Made by a program: the position numbers and the translations under genes
Source: an uncultured Prevotella sp.
GTDB lineage: Bacteria > Bacteroidota > Bacteroidia > Bacteroidales > Bacteroidaceae
Direction of reading: 5' to 3'
DNA length: 49,132 bases
NCBI GenBank assembly: GCA_944320195.1
Contig: CALUGP010000019.1
Location: 1-49,132 of the forward strand
Shown: positions 1 to 9,066 of the stretch, piece by piece
Layout of the letters: each line of letters opens with the position of its first letter
How positions within the stretch are numbered: position 1 is the stretch's first letter
The notes under the pieces: generated by a model
Databases searched by the model: none
What the model saw: the letters and a program-made list of their open reading frames with translations, nothing else
What the model was told of the DNA's origin: nothing

Positions 1-419
1 CGGTCATCCTGCGTGTATTCGCGGATAATGGATGCCACCGAGATATGGTAACGCTCAAACAACGCATCATGCCCTTTCTTCTGGCTGCCCCGATGGTTGA
101 GTTGGTTGCGCCATGCAGCGGCTGCATCCTCATTCCCCCATACCGAGAGGCTCAACAGCTTGCCTTCCTCATTCAAGCTGGCGAACCGCTCCACGCGGAT
201 GAACCCCGACATCTTTGCCAATTCGGTTTTCAATGCCGCAGCTAATTTAAGATATTCCTCTTTCCCTTCCTTTTTGGGTTTCACTTCAAACAGGACGACA
301 ATATGCTCCTTTGACTCTTGCGGCGTTACTGTTTTCTTTGTTTCCATATCTTGTGAAGATACATTAGTATTGCTTGCAGCCACTAATAGAGCTGTCATTA
401 TTAAAACTTTTATTCTCAT
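1..419 (-). CDS. Antibiotic biosynthesis monooxygenase (ABM) domain protein, partial
   Basis: The gene reads leftward and runs off the window edge; about 139 residues are visible. It opens with a short basic, hydrophobic leader (MRIKVLIMTALLVAAS), so export is possible. From about residue 38 comes an ABM-type ferredoxin-like fold: a first strand (EHIVVLFEVKPKKEGKEEY), a helix, then SGFIRVERFASLNEEGKL and a SVWGNEDAAAAWRNQ segment. That order is typical of small dimeric quinol monooxygenase/ABM proteins related to YgiN. The substrate cannot be told from sequence. A plausible promoter box lies at 446-453. The next gene leftward is outside the window, so the true length is unknown. Confidence 0.7.
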   Translation of the reverse strand, partial: MRIKVLIMTALLVAASNTNVSSQDMETKKTVTPQESKEHIVVLFEVKPKKEGKEEYLKLAAALKTELAKMSGFIRVERFASLNEEGKLLSLSVWGNEDAAAAWRNQLNHRGSQKKGHDALFERYHISVASIIREYTQDD

Positions 420-445
420 GTCGTTTGGCTTTTAGATTGATGGTG

Positions 446-473
446 CAAAGTTACTGCACTATCTTCTAAACAA
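446..473 (-). promoter_or_regulatory. Candidate promoter for the ABM-domain gene
   Basis: On the minus strand a TAACTTTG box (446-453) matches the Bacteroidetes -7 consensus TAnnTTTG. A TTG lies about 17 bases upstream (471-473), slightly short of the usual 19-20. The box is 27 bases before the start codon. Confidence 0.4.
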
Positions 474-585
474 CGACCCGAAAATTGCTATTCTAACAAT
501 TCAGATGCAATTTCACTACAAAAATAGAAGATTGATTGCACATTGATTCATTCTTAATGCGTATATTTGCAACACAAGACGCAAA

Positions 586-2886
586 CTATTCAAAAACTTC
601 TTCTATACCACCTGGCACATAATCATCAAATTCAGAAGAACACGGATTAAACCCGTCAGGTATATCAAACTTCTCGGCAGGATCATACCCCAATGAAGGG
701 TCTGCATATACCTTTTTCATATAATACGCCCATACGGGCAAAGCCATGTTGGCTCCCTGCCCCATACGTGTAGAATCGAAATGTATGTCACGGTCTTCTC
801 CACCGACCCAGCAACCGCTGACCAAAGACGGCGTAAAGCCCATGAACCATGCATCTGCATTGCGGTTTGTCGTTCCGGTCTTTCCTCCCATGTCACACTC
901 TATACCATATCTATATCTCATCCTGCTACCTGTACCACCATTCATTACAGCACGCAACATCTCGAGCATTTTATACGTACTCTCTTCACTTATAACCTCA
1001 TTCATGCGCGGCTGAAAAGTCGCAACAACATTCCCCTCATTGTCCTCTATCTTCGAAACGAACATCGGGTAACAATGTATTCCGTGGTTTGCAAATGTGG
1101 TATAAGCACTAACCATTTCGCACACAGAGACTTCATTTGGCCCCAAACAAAGCACCATAGAAGGATATGCGCCGAATGTATTTATTCCGAAGTCATTAAG
1201 TATACGTAAGAAATCTTGCGGATTGAGCCTGCTCATAAGATATGCCGATATCCAGTTGTTTGACTGCGCCAACCCCCATTTCAAAGTAACCATTTGCCCA
1301 TATCTGGCCCTACTGCCATTTCTCGGTGTCCAGTTACCATATGCCTGTTGCACATTAGGTGCGACATCGCAAGGAGACATTCCGTTTGACATGCATAACG
1401 CGTAAAGGAACGGTTTAATGGTGGACCCGACTTGGCGTCGTCCTTGAGTCGCCATGTCATATGTAAAATGCGTAAAGTCCACCCCGCCAACATAAGCCTT
1501 CACGGCTCCGTTTCTCGGATCCATGCTTACAAAGCCTGAGCGCAGGAACGATTTAATGTACCTTATCGAATCCAACGGTGTCATGACCGTATCCACATCC
1601 CCATGGTATGTAAAGACAGACATTTCCACAGGTGTCCTAAAAGCCTTTTGTATCTCCTCGTCGGTCGCTCCTAATTCTTTCATCGCCCTGTAACGCTCAC
1701 TTTGACGGATTGAGCGGTTCAATATGCCTCTCACTTCTGAAGCTGTCAAAGCATTGGTGAAAGGAGCATTTGGCTTTGCTCTGTTCTCTTTCGAAAAAGC
1801 CGGCTGAAGATAATGTCCGACATGCTGCAGTACGGCTTCTTCAGCATACTTTTGCATACGGGAATCTATGGTCGTGAAAATTTTAAGGCCATCCGTATAT
1901 ACATTATAAGGCTCCCCGTTTTTCTTAAAGTTTTTATTACACCATCCGTATAACGGGTCTGTTTCCCAAGCAGTTGAGTCAATACTGTACTGAACTCGAT
2001 TCCAAGACGGATAATCACTCGTCTTAGGCTTCTCGGCCATCATGTACCTTCTCAAAAACTCCCTAAAATAAGTAGCAATGCCGTCCTTATGATCTATTCT
2101 GTGAAAATTCAACGCCAATTGTTTTTCCAATGCCTCATGATATTGTCCATCAGTAAGATAACCGGCCTTTAACATTTGCCCCAACACGACATTGCGGCGC
2201 TCAAGGCATCTTTCCGGATATCTTACAGGATTATAATAAGACGGATTTTTGCACAAGCCTATAAGCGTTGCCGCCTCAGTAACCGTCAAGTTCTTCGGAT
2301 CTTTTCTGAAATAGACGTCAGAAGCAGTCTTTATACCAACGGCATTATGCAAGAAATCAAAATAATTGAGATACATTGTAATTATCTCTTCTTTGGTATA
2401 AAAGCGTTCAAGCTTGACAGCAATAACCCACTCTATCGGTTTCTGCATCACACGTTCGAGCGTACTTTTGGCCGTGGCTGAATAAAGCTGTTTTGCCAAC
2501 TGCTGGGTTATCGTGGAACCACCTCCGGCACTTTTCTGTCCCAAAATGCCACGCTTAACCACGGCACGGGTCAAAGCAATGAAATCTATCCCTGAATGCT
2601 CATAAAATCTTTCATCTTCCGTTGCCACAAGTGCTTGAACCAGATAAGGCGAAAGACCGTCAAAATCAACATGCACGCGATTTTCCCTATTCATATTATA
2701 CGTGCCTAAGATCTTGCCGTCAACCGAGTATACTTGAGACGCATACCGGCTAATGGGATTTTGCAAGTCTGCGATATCAGGCATATACCCTACCCACCCG
2801 AACCATATTGACGTAAACGCTATTGCAAGAAAAATTACGGAAGCGCAAAGCATCCCCCACAATATGCGTACAAATGTTTTCCTCAT
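586..2886 (-). CDS. mrcA: Class A penicillin-binding protein (PBP1A-type, transglycosylase/transpeptidase)
   Basis: This bifunctional enzyme polymerises and crosslinks peptidoglycan at the outer face of the inner membrane. It has 766 residues. A membrane anchor spans about residues 8-31. The GT51 transglycosylase domain carries the catalytic Glu90 in VATEDERFYEHSG and the GGSTITQQLAK motif near residue 125. The transpeptidase domain has Ser488 in GSTIKP (SxxK), Ser542 in QSNNW (SxN) and Lys669 in GKTGTT (KTG). All catalytic motifs are intact and the length is normal. The C-terminus is acidic. A -7 box (TATTTTTG) lies at 2915-2922. It is transcribed divergently from pyrB. Whether this is the main PBP1A of the organism or one of several paralogues cannot be decided here. 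Confidence 0.93.
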   Translation of the reverse strand: MRKTFVRILWGMLCASVIFLAIAFTSIWFGWVGYMPDIADLQNPISRYASQVYSVDGKILGTYNMNRENRVHVDFDGLSPYLVQALVATEDERFYEHSGIDFIALTRAVVKRGILGQKSAGGGSTITQQLAKQLYSATAKSTLERVMQKPIEWVIAVKLERFYTKEEIITMYLNYFDFLHNAVGIKTASDVYFRKDPKNLTVTEAATLIGLCKNPSYYNPVRYPERCLERRNVVLGQMLKAGYLTDGQYHEALEKQLALNFHRIDHKDGIATYFREFLRRYMMAEKPKTSDYPSWNRVQYSIDSTAWETDPLYGWCNKNFKKNGEPYNVYTDGLKIFTTIDSRMQKYAEEAVLQHVGHYLQPAFSKENRAKPNAPFTNALTASEVRGILNRSIRQSERYRAMKELGATDEEIQKAFRTPVEMSVFTYHGDVDTVMTPLDSIRYIKSFLRSGFVSMDPRNGAVKAYVGGVDFTHFTYDMATQGRRQVGSTIKPFLYALCMSNGMSPCDVAPNVQQAYGNWTPRNGSRARYGQMVTLKWGLAQSNNWISAYLMSRLNPQDFLRILNDFGINTFGAYPSMVLCLGPNEVSVCEMVSAYTTFANHGIHCYPMFVSKIEDNEGNVVATFQPRMNEVISEESTYKMLEMLRAVMNGGTGSRMRYRYGIECDMGGKTGTTNRNADAWFMGFTPSLVSGCWVGGEDRDIHFDSTRMGQGANMALPVWAYYMKKVYADPSLGYDPAEKFDIPDGFNPCSSEFDDYVPGGIEEVFE

Positions 2887-2914
2887 TTTTATGCGATAAT
2901 AGACTAATTAGCTG

Positions 2915-2922
2915 CAAAAATA
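2915..2922 (-). promoter_or_regulatory. Candidate -7 box for the PBP1A gene
   Basis: The minus-strand TATTTTTG fits TAnnTTTG and lies 29 bases before the start codon. I see no clear -33 element. Confidence 0.35.
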
Positions 2923-3003
2923 CTACTTTTCTTTTTATTTATCCATCATAAATTAAAAATAATGCTTAACTTAGCACACGAAATAGTAATTACAACAAAC
3001 AGC

Positions 3004-3951
3004 ATGGGAATACATAACTTCGTTACGATCGCCGATTTGTCACGCGAAAAGATCCTTTATATGATAAAAACGGCGCAAGAGTTTGAAAAACACCCCAACA
3101 GGGAGCTTCTAAAAGGAAAGGTCGTAGCCACATTGTTCTTCGAGCCTTCCACACGTACCAGACTCAGTTTTGAAACAGCAGCCAACCGTTTAGGAGCACG
3201 TGTGATAGGATTCACCGATGCAAAAGTGACCAGTGCGACAAAAGGAGAGACCCTTAAAGACACTATCCTCATGGTGTCAAATTATGCAGACGTGATTGTA
3301 ATGAGGCATTATATAGAAGGCGCAGCACAATATGCCAGCGAAGTGGCACCGGTCCCTATCATAAACGCCGGAGACGGAGCGCACCAGCATCCGTCACAAT
3401 GCATGCTTGACCTGTATTCCATCTACAAGACACAAGGCACATTGGAAAACCTTAACATCTGTCTCGTCGGAGACCTAAAATACGGACGCACCGTTCACTC
3501 ATTGATAATGGCAATGCGCCACTTTAATCCGACTTTCCACTTCATCGCGCCAAAAGAACTGGCCATGCCTGACGAATACAAACTTTACTGCAAGGAAAAC
3601 AGAATAAAATACATTGAGCATACGGACTTCAACGACGACATAATAAGCAAGGCCGACATTCTTTATATGACACGTGTGCAAAAAGAAAGATTCTCAGACC
3701 TTATGGAATATGAAAAAGTGAAGAACGTATACATACTGAAAAACGACATGCTGAAAAACGCACGTGAGAACATGAAGATACTACACCCTCTGCCACGCGT
3801 CAACGAAATAGAATATGAAGTGGACATGAATCCGCACGCTTATTACATCCAACAAGCGCAAAACGGACTTTACGCACGCGAGGCCATAATCTGCGACGTG
3901 CTCGGAATCACATTCGATGAGATTGCCAACGACAATACAATCATAGAATAA
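3004..3951 (+). CDS. pyrB: Aspartate carbamoyltransferase catalytic subunit
   Basis: The enzyme condenses carbamoyl phosphate with aspartate in the first committed step of pyrimidine synthesis. The carbamoyl-phosphate loop FFEPSTRTR lies at residues 45-53, and the HPSQ motif and the HPLPR segment of the aspartate domain are present. The product is 315 residues, typical for the family. I start at the ATG at 3004 ([11 protein letters not shown]), because family members begin just before this segment; a longer frame from 2962 adds 14 unlikely residues. The regulatory subunit gene follows 27 bases downstream, so the product should be the allosteric PyrB-PyrI holoenzyme. Confidence 0.96.
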   Translation: MGIHNFVTIADLSREKILYMIKTAQEFEKHPNRELLKGKVVATLFFEPSTRTRLSFETAANRLGARVIGFTDAKVTSATKGETLKDTILMVSNYADVIVMRHYIEGAAQYASEVAPVPIINAGDGAHQHPSQCMLDLYSIYKTQGTLENLNICLVGDLKYGRTVHSLIMAMRHFNPTFHFIAPKELAMPDEYKLYCKENRIKYIEHTDFNDDIISKADILYMTRVQKERFSDLMEYEKVKNVYILKNDMLKNARENMKILHPLPRVNEIEYEVDMNPHAYYIQQAQNGLYAREAIICDVLGITFDEIANDNTIIE

Positions 3952-3978
3952 CAATACAGCAAAAGCATCAATACCAGT

Positions 3979-4434
3979 ATGAGCAAGAAAGAAAGATTGG
4001 TTGCGGCCATTGAAAACGGCACCGTCATAGACCACATCCCTTCAGAAAAGACGTATGAGGTGGCAAGCGTGCTAGGACTGCAAAACCTTGACACTGTCGT
4101 CACGATAGGCTACAACTACCTGTCAAAGAAAATAGGCCGCAAGGGCATAATCAAAATCGAAAACAAATTCTTTACCGATGAAGAGATTTCACGGTTGTCA
4201 GTAGTTGCGCCAAACGTTGTGCTTAACATTATACGCAACTATGAGGTCGTGGAAAAGAAAAAAGTAGAAACACCAGACGAGCTGAGGGGCATAGTGAAAT
4301 GCAACAACCCGAAATGCATCACAAACAACGAACCAATGGCCACAATCTTCACCGTAACGGACAAGAAAGCAGGCATCATACGATGCCACTATTGCGACAA
4401 AGAACAAGACATAAGCCAAGTGCAACTCATTTGA
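3979..4434 (+). CDS. pyrI: Aspartate carbamoyltransferase regulatory subunit
   Basis: This subunit binds nucleotide effectors and docks on PyrB. The product has 151 residues: an N-terminal allosteric domain ([11 protein letters not shown]), then a C-terminal zinc domain with four cysteines at 108, 113, 136 and 139 (CNNPKC and CHYC). The length and cysteine pattern match the family. It follows pyrB in the same direction and is almost certainly co-transcribed. Intact zinc ligands argue for a working regulated enzyme. Confidence 0.96.
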   Translation: MSKKERLVAAIENGTVIDHIPSEKTYEVASVLGLQNLDTVVTIGYNYLSKKIGRKGIIKIENKFFTDEEISRLSVVAPNVVLNIIRNYEVVEKKKVETPDELRGIVKCNNPKCITNNEPMATIFTVTDKKAGIIRCHYCDKEQDISQVQLI

Positions 4435-4474
4435 AATAACATATACATTTACAAATAACACAAACATTTACACA

Positions 4475-5755
4475 ATGGAAAAAGACCAACTGATTTTCGA
4501 CCTTATCGAGAAAGAATACCAGCGCCAACTTAAAGGCATGGAGCTTATTGCGTCCGAAAACTTCGTAAGCAACGAGGTCATGCAGGCAATGGGGTCATGC
4601 TTAACCAACAAATATGCCGAAGGCTATCCAGGGAAACGTTATTACGGAGGTTGCGGTGTTGTGGACGAAGTCGAGACTTTAGCCATAGAACGCGTCAAGA
4701 AACTGTTTGGAGCCGAATTCGCAAACGTGCAGCCACACTCAGGGGCCCAAGCCAATGCGGCCGTGCTGCTTACCGTCCTCAACCCGGGCGACACGTTCCT
4801 CGGCCTTAACCTTGCCCACGGAGGACACCTGTCGCACGGATCAGCCGTAAACACATCCGGAATCCTGTATCATGCTGTGGGCTATAATCTCAACAAAGAG
4901 ACTGGGCGTGTTGACTATGACGAGATGGAGCAACTGGCTCTTGAGCACAAACCCAAACTGATAATCGGCGGCGGTTCCGCATACAGCCGCGAATGGGACT
5001 ACAAGCGCATGCGCGAAATAGCCGACAAGGTAGGAGCCCTGCTCATGATCGACATGGCCCACCCCGCCGGACTCATCGCCGCCGGACTTCTGGACAACCC
5101 GTTGAAATATGCACACATTGTAACTTCTACAACCCACAAAACCCTGCGCGGACCACGCGGCGGAATCATCCTTATGGGCAAAGACTTTGAGAACCCGTGG
5201 GGAAAGACAACGCCGAAGGGCCAAGTCAAGATGATGAGCCAGCTGCTGAACAGCGCTGTATTTCCCGGTACGCAGGGCGGTCCACTTGAGCATGTCATCG
5301 CGGCAAAAGCCGTGGCTTTCAACGAAGCGCTGCAACCAGAATTCAAGGAATGGGCAAAACAAGTGAAAACCAACGCCGCCGTATTGGCCGACGAACTCGT
5401 CAAGCGTGGCTTCACCATAGTAAGCGGAGGTACAGACAACCACTCCATGCTCGTTGACCTACGCTCAAAATACCCGGATCTCACCGGCAAAGTGGCAGAA
5501 AACGCCCTTGTTTCGGCAGACATCACGGTAAACAAGAACATGGTGCCCTATGACACGCGCAGCGCGTTCCAGACATCGGGAATCCGCCTCGGAACGCCGG
5601 CCATCACCACGCGTGGAGCTAAAGAAGACATGATGGTGCTGATAGCCGACCTTATCGAGGAAGTGCTCAACAGCCCTGAAGACGAAAAAGTAATAGCGAA
5701 CGTACGCGAAAAAGTGAACGAAACAATGTCCAAATATCCGCTTTTCGCATACTAA
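4475..5755 (+). CDS. glyA: Serine hydroxymethyltransferase
   Basis: This PLP enzyme interconverts serine and glycine with tetrahydrofolate and supplies one-carbon units. The 426 residues match the family. The N-terminus shows [11 protein letters not shown] and the YPGKRYYGG motif. The PLP lysine is Lys222 in [13 protein letters not shown]. The start follows pyrI by 40 bases, so read-through from pyrBI is possible and would link pyrimidine and folate metabolism; that link is inference. A strong hairpin terminator follows at 5780-5820. Confidence 0.97.
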   Translation: MEKDQLIFDLIEKEYQRQLKGMELIASENFVSNEVMQAMGSCLTNKYAEGYPGKRYYGGCGVVDEVETLAIERVKKLFGAEFANVQPHSGAQANAAVLLTVLNPGDTFLGLNLAHGGHLSHGSAVNTSGILYHAVGYNLNKETGRVDYDEMEQLALEHKPKLIIGGGSAYSREWDYKRMREIADKVGALLMIDMAHPAGLIAAGLLDNPLKYAHIVTSTTHKTLRGPRGGIILMGKDFENPWGKTTPKGQVKMMSQLLNSAVFPGTQGGPLEHVIAAKAVAFNEALQPEFKEWAKQVKTNAAVLADELVKRGFTIVSGGTDNHSMLVDLRSKYPDLTGKVAENALVSADITVNKNMVPYDTRSAFQTSGIRLGTPAITTRGAKEDMMVLIADLIEEVLNSPEDEKVIANVREKVNETMSKYPLFAY

Positions 5756-5779
5756 AAAACAAATCAGCCAAATATGGCA

Positions 5780-5820
5780 AAGCGCGGTAAAGCCAATATG
5801 TTTTACCGCGCTTGTTTTTA
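5780..5820 (+). terminator. Rho-independent terminator after glyA
   Basis: A 12-bp perfect stem (AAGCGCGGTAAA at 5780-5791 with TTTACCGCGCTT at 5802-5813) is followed by GTTTTTA. It starts 25 bases after the glyA stop. Confidence 0.85.
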
Positions 5821-5885
5821 TGCCTAAACCAACGGCATGGAAAAGACGGCGAACAAGGCTGGCAAAGGCCGTCATTCAGAGAACA

Positions 5886-5920
5886 AAACGCCGTCAATCA
5901 AGATACGATTGACGGCGTTT
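5886..5920 (-). terminator. Hairpin terminator after dnaB
   Basis: A 14-bp perfect stem (AAACGCCGTCAATC at 5886-5899, GATTGACGGCGTTT at 5907-5920) has a 7-base loop. On the minus strand it is followed by TGTTC after a TTTT run. Its GCCGTCAATCA core resembles the intergenic repeat family near 18.8 and 40.7 kb. Confidence 0.7.
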
Positions 5921-5951
5921 GAGAAACTGGCGTTTACGCAGCTGTAAACAA

Positions 5952-7451
5952 TCAGAACGGAAGAGGCCCGTCGGCCGGCATGCCGTCGCCATACGGAGGA
6001 GGCATGGGCATGCTGTCGTCACCGTTGATTCTAGAGCCGATTATCTCGCCTCCGCCAAACGGGGCATTATTCGAATCATTGGGATTCTCAAAACGCGTGA
6101 ACTCTCCACGGAAATTCAGCAACACGTCGCCGGTGCCGCCCTTACGGTGCTTCGCTATTATTATCTGAGCCTTTCCATGCAAGTCGTTGCCTTTCTCGTC
6201 AGTGAATATCCTGTAATACTCAGGACGATGGACAAAAAGCACCATGTCCGCATCCTGCTCGATGGCACCCGACTCGCGCAAATCGCTCAGCTGCGGGCGC
6301 TTGCCCTCAGGGCCTTCACGCCCTTCAACAGTACGGTTGAGCTGGGAAAGGGCTAGCACAGGTATATCCAGCTCCTTGGCAAGCCCCTTCAGAGAGCGGC
6401 TTATGGTTGACACCTCCTCCTGCCTGCTGCCGAAACGCGCCCCGCTGGCATTCATAAGCTGAAGATAGTCTACCATTATAAGCTCGACGCCTTTTTCGCG
6501 TACAAGCCTGCGGGCCTTGGTGCGAAGCTCGAATATCGACATGCCCGGAGTATCGTCTATATAAATAGGTGCGGCCTGCAATTTTCCGACATTCAGGTCA
6601 AGGCGCTTCCATTCCTCATCGTCAAGCTGTCCGTTGAGAATCTTCCGTCCCTCTATCTCGCAAACATTGGATATCAACCTGTTTACCAGCTGCACATTAT
6701 TCATCTCCAACGAGAAAAACGCTATCGGCCTGCCGTAGTCAACTGCGATGTTCTTGGCCAACGACAATGCGAACGAAGTCTTGCCCATGGCAGGGCGGCC
6801 TGCTATAATAACAAGGTCGCTCCGCTGCCATCCGGCCGTATAATCATCAAGCTTTGTATATCCCGTAGGAATACCTGTAAGCCCACCCTTGTTGGCCGCA
6901 GCCTTCTGCAATATCTCCACGGCCTGTTTCACCACTGGGTCTATCTGGGTATAATCCTGCCGCATGTTCTTACGTGACAGTTCGAAAAGCGACCCTTCGG
7001 CTTCCTGCATAAGCTCGTCCACGTCGGTAGTCTCGTCAAAAGCCTTGGTCTCGATCACGCTTGCGAACGAAATAAGCTGCCTGGCCAGAAACTTCTGCGC
7101 CAATATCTTTGCATGATACTCTATATGGGCAGACGAAGCCACATGCGAGCTCAGCTCCAGGACATAAGCGGGGCCACCGACATCTTCCAGCGATCCTTGC
7201 CGTTTCAACTCCTCTGCGACAGTCATTATGTCAACAGGCTTTTCATCGAGGCTAAGACTCTGTATCGCGCTATACACCTTTTGATTGCGCGGCTCATAAA
7301 AAGTTTCAGGATGTAAAATCTCGCTAACAACCGAAAACGCGTCTTTATCTATCATCAACGCACCCAAAACAATGCGCTCTATATCTACGGCTTGCGGCTG
7401 CATGTGCGCGTAATTGCTGTCAAGCGCACGGGTCTTTTTATTGTCAGGCAT
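5952..7451 (-). CDS. dnaB: Replicative DNA helicase
   Basis: This hexameric helicase unwinds DNA at the replication fork. The product has 499 residues from the ATG at 7451 (MPDNKKTRALD). A longer frame to 7508 would run through the promoter box at 7475-7482 and is rejected. The N-terminal DnaB domain (about 20-120) contains the typical ERIVLGALMIDKDAF. The RecA-like domain has the Walker A GRPAMGKTSF near residue 219, Walker B LIMVDYLQLM and the QLNRTVEGR segment. The C-terminal tail is rich in Gly, Asp and Pro (GDDSMPMPPPYGDGM), a disordered extension. It is divergent from ispE. No intein is visible. Confidence 0.96.
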   Translation of the reverse strand: MPDNKKTRALDSNYAHMQPQAVDIERIVLGALMIDKDAFSVVSEILHPETFYEPRNQKVYSAIQSLSLDEKPVDIMTVAEELKRQGSLEDVGGPAYVLELSSHVASSAHIEYHAKILAQKFLARQLISFASVIETKAFDETTDVDELMQEAEGSLFELSRKNMRQDYTQIDPVVKQAVEILQKAAANKGGLTGIPTGYTKLDDYTAGWQRSDLVIIAGRPAMGKTSFALSLAKNIAVDYGRPIAFFSLEMNNVQLVNRLISNVCEIEGRKILNGQLDDEEWKRLDLNVGKLQAAPIYIDDTPGMSIFELRTKARRLVREKGVELIMVDYLQLMNASGARFGSRQEEVSTISRSLKGLAKELDIPVLALSQLNRTVEGREGPEGKRPQLSDLRESGAIEQDADMVLFVHRPEYYRIFTDEKGNDLHGKAQIIIAKHRKGGTGDVLLNFRGEFTRFENPNDSNNAPFGGGEIIGSRINGDDSMPMPPPYGDGMPADGPLPF

Positions 7452-7474
7452 TCGTTTTTTCTTTATTTTCTTTG

Positions 7475-7504
7475 CAAAATTACAAATAAATATTCGGTTA
7501 CAAA
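7475..7504 (-). promoter_or_regulatory. Candidate promoter for dnaB
   Basis: The minus-strand -7 box TAATTTTG (7475-7482) has a TTTG (7501-7504) 18 bases upstream. It begins 24 bases before the start codon and supports the start at 7451. Confidence 0.6.
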
Positions 7505-7527
7505 CCATCTGTTACAAATTTAATAAT

Positions 7528-7535
7528 TATATTTG
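7528..7535 (+). promoter_or_regulatory. Candidate -7 box for ispE
   Basis: TATATTTG matches TAnnTTTG, 22 bases before the chosen ispE start. The -33 region is poor. It lies back to back with the dnaB promoter. Confidence 0.45.
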
Positions 7536-7556
7536 CAGGCAAAAACCAATTATAAG

Positions 7557-8384
7557 ATGATTACATTTCCATGCGCAAAGATTAACCTCGGACTGAATGT
7601 GACAGGCAAACGAGCCGACGGATACCATGACCTGGAAACAGTGTTCTATCCAATAAACCTATGTGACAAGCTTGAAATAAACGAGGCTACAGATGCCGGG
7701 CACTGTGGTTGCGACTGCATGCTGGAGATGGACGGAATAAAAATAGCAGGTGAAAACAAAGACAATCTGGTAGTAAAAGCATATAATCTGGTAAAAAAAG
7801 AACGCCCTGAAATACATCCTGTTACAATCAAATTGACAAAAAACATACCGTCGCAAGCCGGAATGGGCGGAGGGTCATCTGATGGTGCCTACACGATCAG
7901 GATGTTAAACGACATGTTCAATCTTGGCATGCAAACGACTGAGATGCAAGGACTTGCATCAAAATTAGGAGCGGATTGTGCATTTTTTGTCAATCCCGTT
8001 CCATCGTTCGCTACCGGAATAGGCGAACAATTGTCACCTGTCAATGTGAATTTAACCGGCTATCACATCGCAATAGTAAAACCACCGGTGATGATAAGCA
8101 CTAAAGAAGCGTTCGCACAAATAACTCCACAGCAACCTAAAACTTCTTGCCAAGACATTGTACGCATGCCAATCGACACGTGGAAAGAACTGCTCGCCAA
8201 CGACTTCGAAAAAAGCATTGCATGCAGCCACCCGGAAATAGGCGAGATAAAACGGCAACTGTACAAAATGGGTGCATTATATGCAGCAATGAGTGGCAGC
8301 GGAAGCGCCGTGTTCGGAATATTCAAACACAAGCCGGAAAACCTGAGCATGACATTCACAAAATATTTCACTGCAACAGTCTGA
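7557..8384 (+). CDS. ispE: 4-diphosphocytidyl-2-C-methyl-D-erythritol kinase
   Basis: This GHMP-family kinase phosphorylates CDP-methylerythritol in the MEP route to isoprenoids. The product has 275 residues. The N-terminal motif FPCAKINLGL and the ATP loop PSQAGMGGGSSDGA (about 97-110) are diagnostic, as is the late SGSGSAVFGIF segment. The ATG at 7557 is preferred; a start at 7533 would overlap the -7 box. The Nudix gene follows after 14 bases and is probably co-transcribed. Confidence 0.95.
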   Translation: MITFPCAKINLGLNVTGKRADGYHDLETVFYPINLCDKLEINEATDAGHCGCDCMLEMDGIKIAGENKDNLVVKAYNLVKKERPEIHPVTIKLTKNIPSQAGMGGGSSDGAYTIRMLNDMFNLGMQTTEMQGLASKLGADCAFFVNPVPSFATGIGEQLSPVNVNLTGYHIAIVKPPVMISTKEAFAQITPQQPKTSCQDIVRMPIDTWKELLANDFEKSIACSHPEIGEIKRQLYKMGALYAAMSGSGSAVFGIFKHKPENLSMTFTKYFTATV

Positions 8385-8398
8385 AAAACAATCGACCA

Positions 8399-8899
8399 AT
8401 GGACAACAAAAACGAGATGCTTCCTATCGTTGACGAAAACGGCAATGTCATAGGCAAAATGAGACGCGAAGAAGCGCATGACGGCTCGAAAAAGTTACAC
8501 CCTGTAGTCCACCTGCACGTATTCTCGCCCAACGGCGACATATATCTGCAAAAAAGGCCTGAATGGAAAGACGTTCAACCAGGGAAATGGGATACAGCCG
8601 TTGGCGGGCATGTGGACGCAAATGAAAACACCTCTACAGCCTTGAACAGAGAAGTCAAAGAAGAACTCGGCATTTCCGACTTCCACAGCGTATTTTTAGG
8701 ACGCTACATTTATGAAAGCGATATGGAAAAAGAGCTGATACATGTACACAAGACCGTGTACGACGGGAAACTCAACCCCAACAAGAAAGAATTGGCAGGC
8801 GGACGTTTTTGGACAACAGAAGAAATTAAGAAAAACATAGGCAAAGATGTATTCACACCCAATTTTGAGCACGAATACATAAAGTTTTTCATACAATGA
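8399..8899 (+). CDS. Nudix hydrolase (Idi/YfcD-like)
   Basis: The product has 166 residues with a complete Nudix box from GGHVDANENTSTALNREVKE at about residue 69 through EELGI, giving the Mg-binding REVKEEL core. The N-terminal LHPVVHLHVFSPNGDIYLQK and the WDTAVGGHV context resemble YfcD and isopentenyl diphosphate isomerase-like Nudix proteins. A true isomerase would have an active-site Cys in an SHP-type motif, which I do not see, so a hydrolase is more likely. The start at 8399 lies 14 bases after ispE; a frame from 8147 lies inside ispE and is rejected. The ispE neighbourhood may hint at an isoprenoid diphosphate substrate, but this is inference. Confidence 0.85.
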   Translation: MDNKNEMLPIVDENGNVIGKMRREEAHDGSKKLHPVVHLHVFSPNGDIYLQKRPEWKDVQPGKWDTAVGGHVDANENTSTALNREVKEELGISDFHSVFLGRYIYESDMEKELIHVHKTVYDGKLNPNKKELAGGRFWTTEEIKKNIGKDVFTPNFEHEYIKFFIQ

Positions 8900-8988
8900 T
8901 CTGCATACATCTACAAGTCTGACAATTAGCCGCAGCCTAATTTTGATTTTTTAACCAACAAGAAAGAACAACATATTGGTATTTTTTG

Positions 8989-8996
8989 TAATTTTG
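8989..8996 (+). promoter_or_regulatory. Candidate -7 box for the primary sigma factor gene
   Basis: TAATTTTG fits TAnnTTTG and lies about 70 bases before the start. A -33 element at the usual distance is not clear, so an unusual promoter or activator dependence is possible. Confidence 0.45.
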
Positions 8997-9066
8997 CACC
9001 GTTTTTAGAGAAAGATTTGGCTATTAGCTTAGTAATCAGCAACTTACAATTTTTTAAGGCAATCAG

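Noticed and set aside
562-569. Plus-strand TATATTTG resembling a -7 box
   Set aside because: It points into the 3' end of the PBP1A gene antisense, with no good -33 and no downstream plus-strand gene.
8147-8398. 84-residue N-terminal extension of the Nudix frame
   Set aside because: It overlaps ispE out of frame; the family N-terminus begins at the ATG at 8399.
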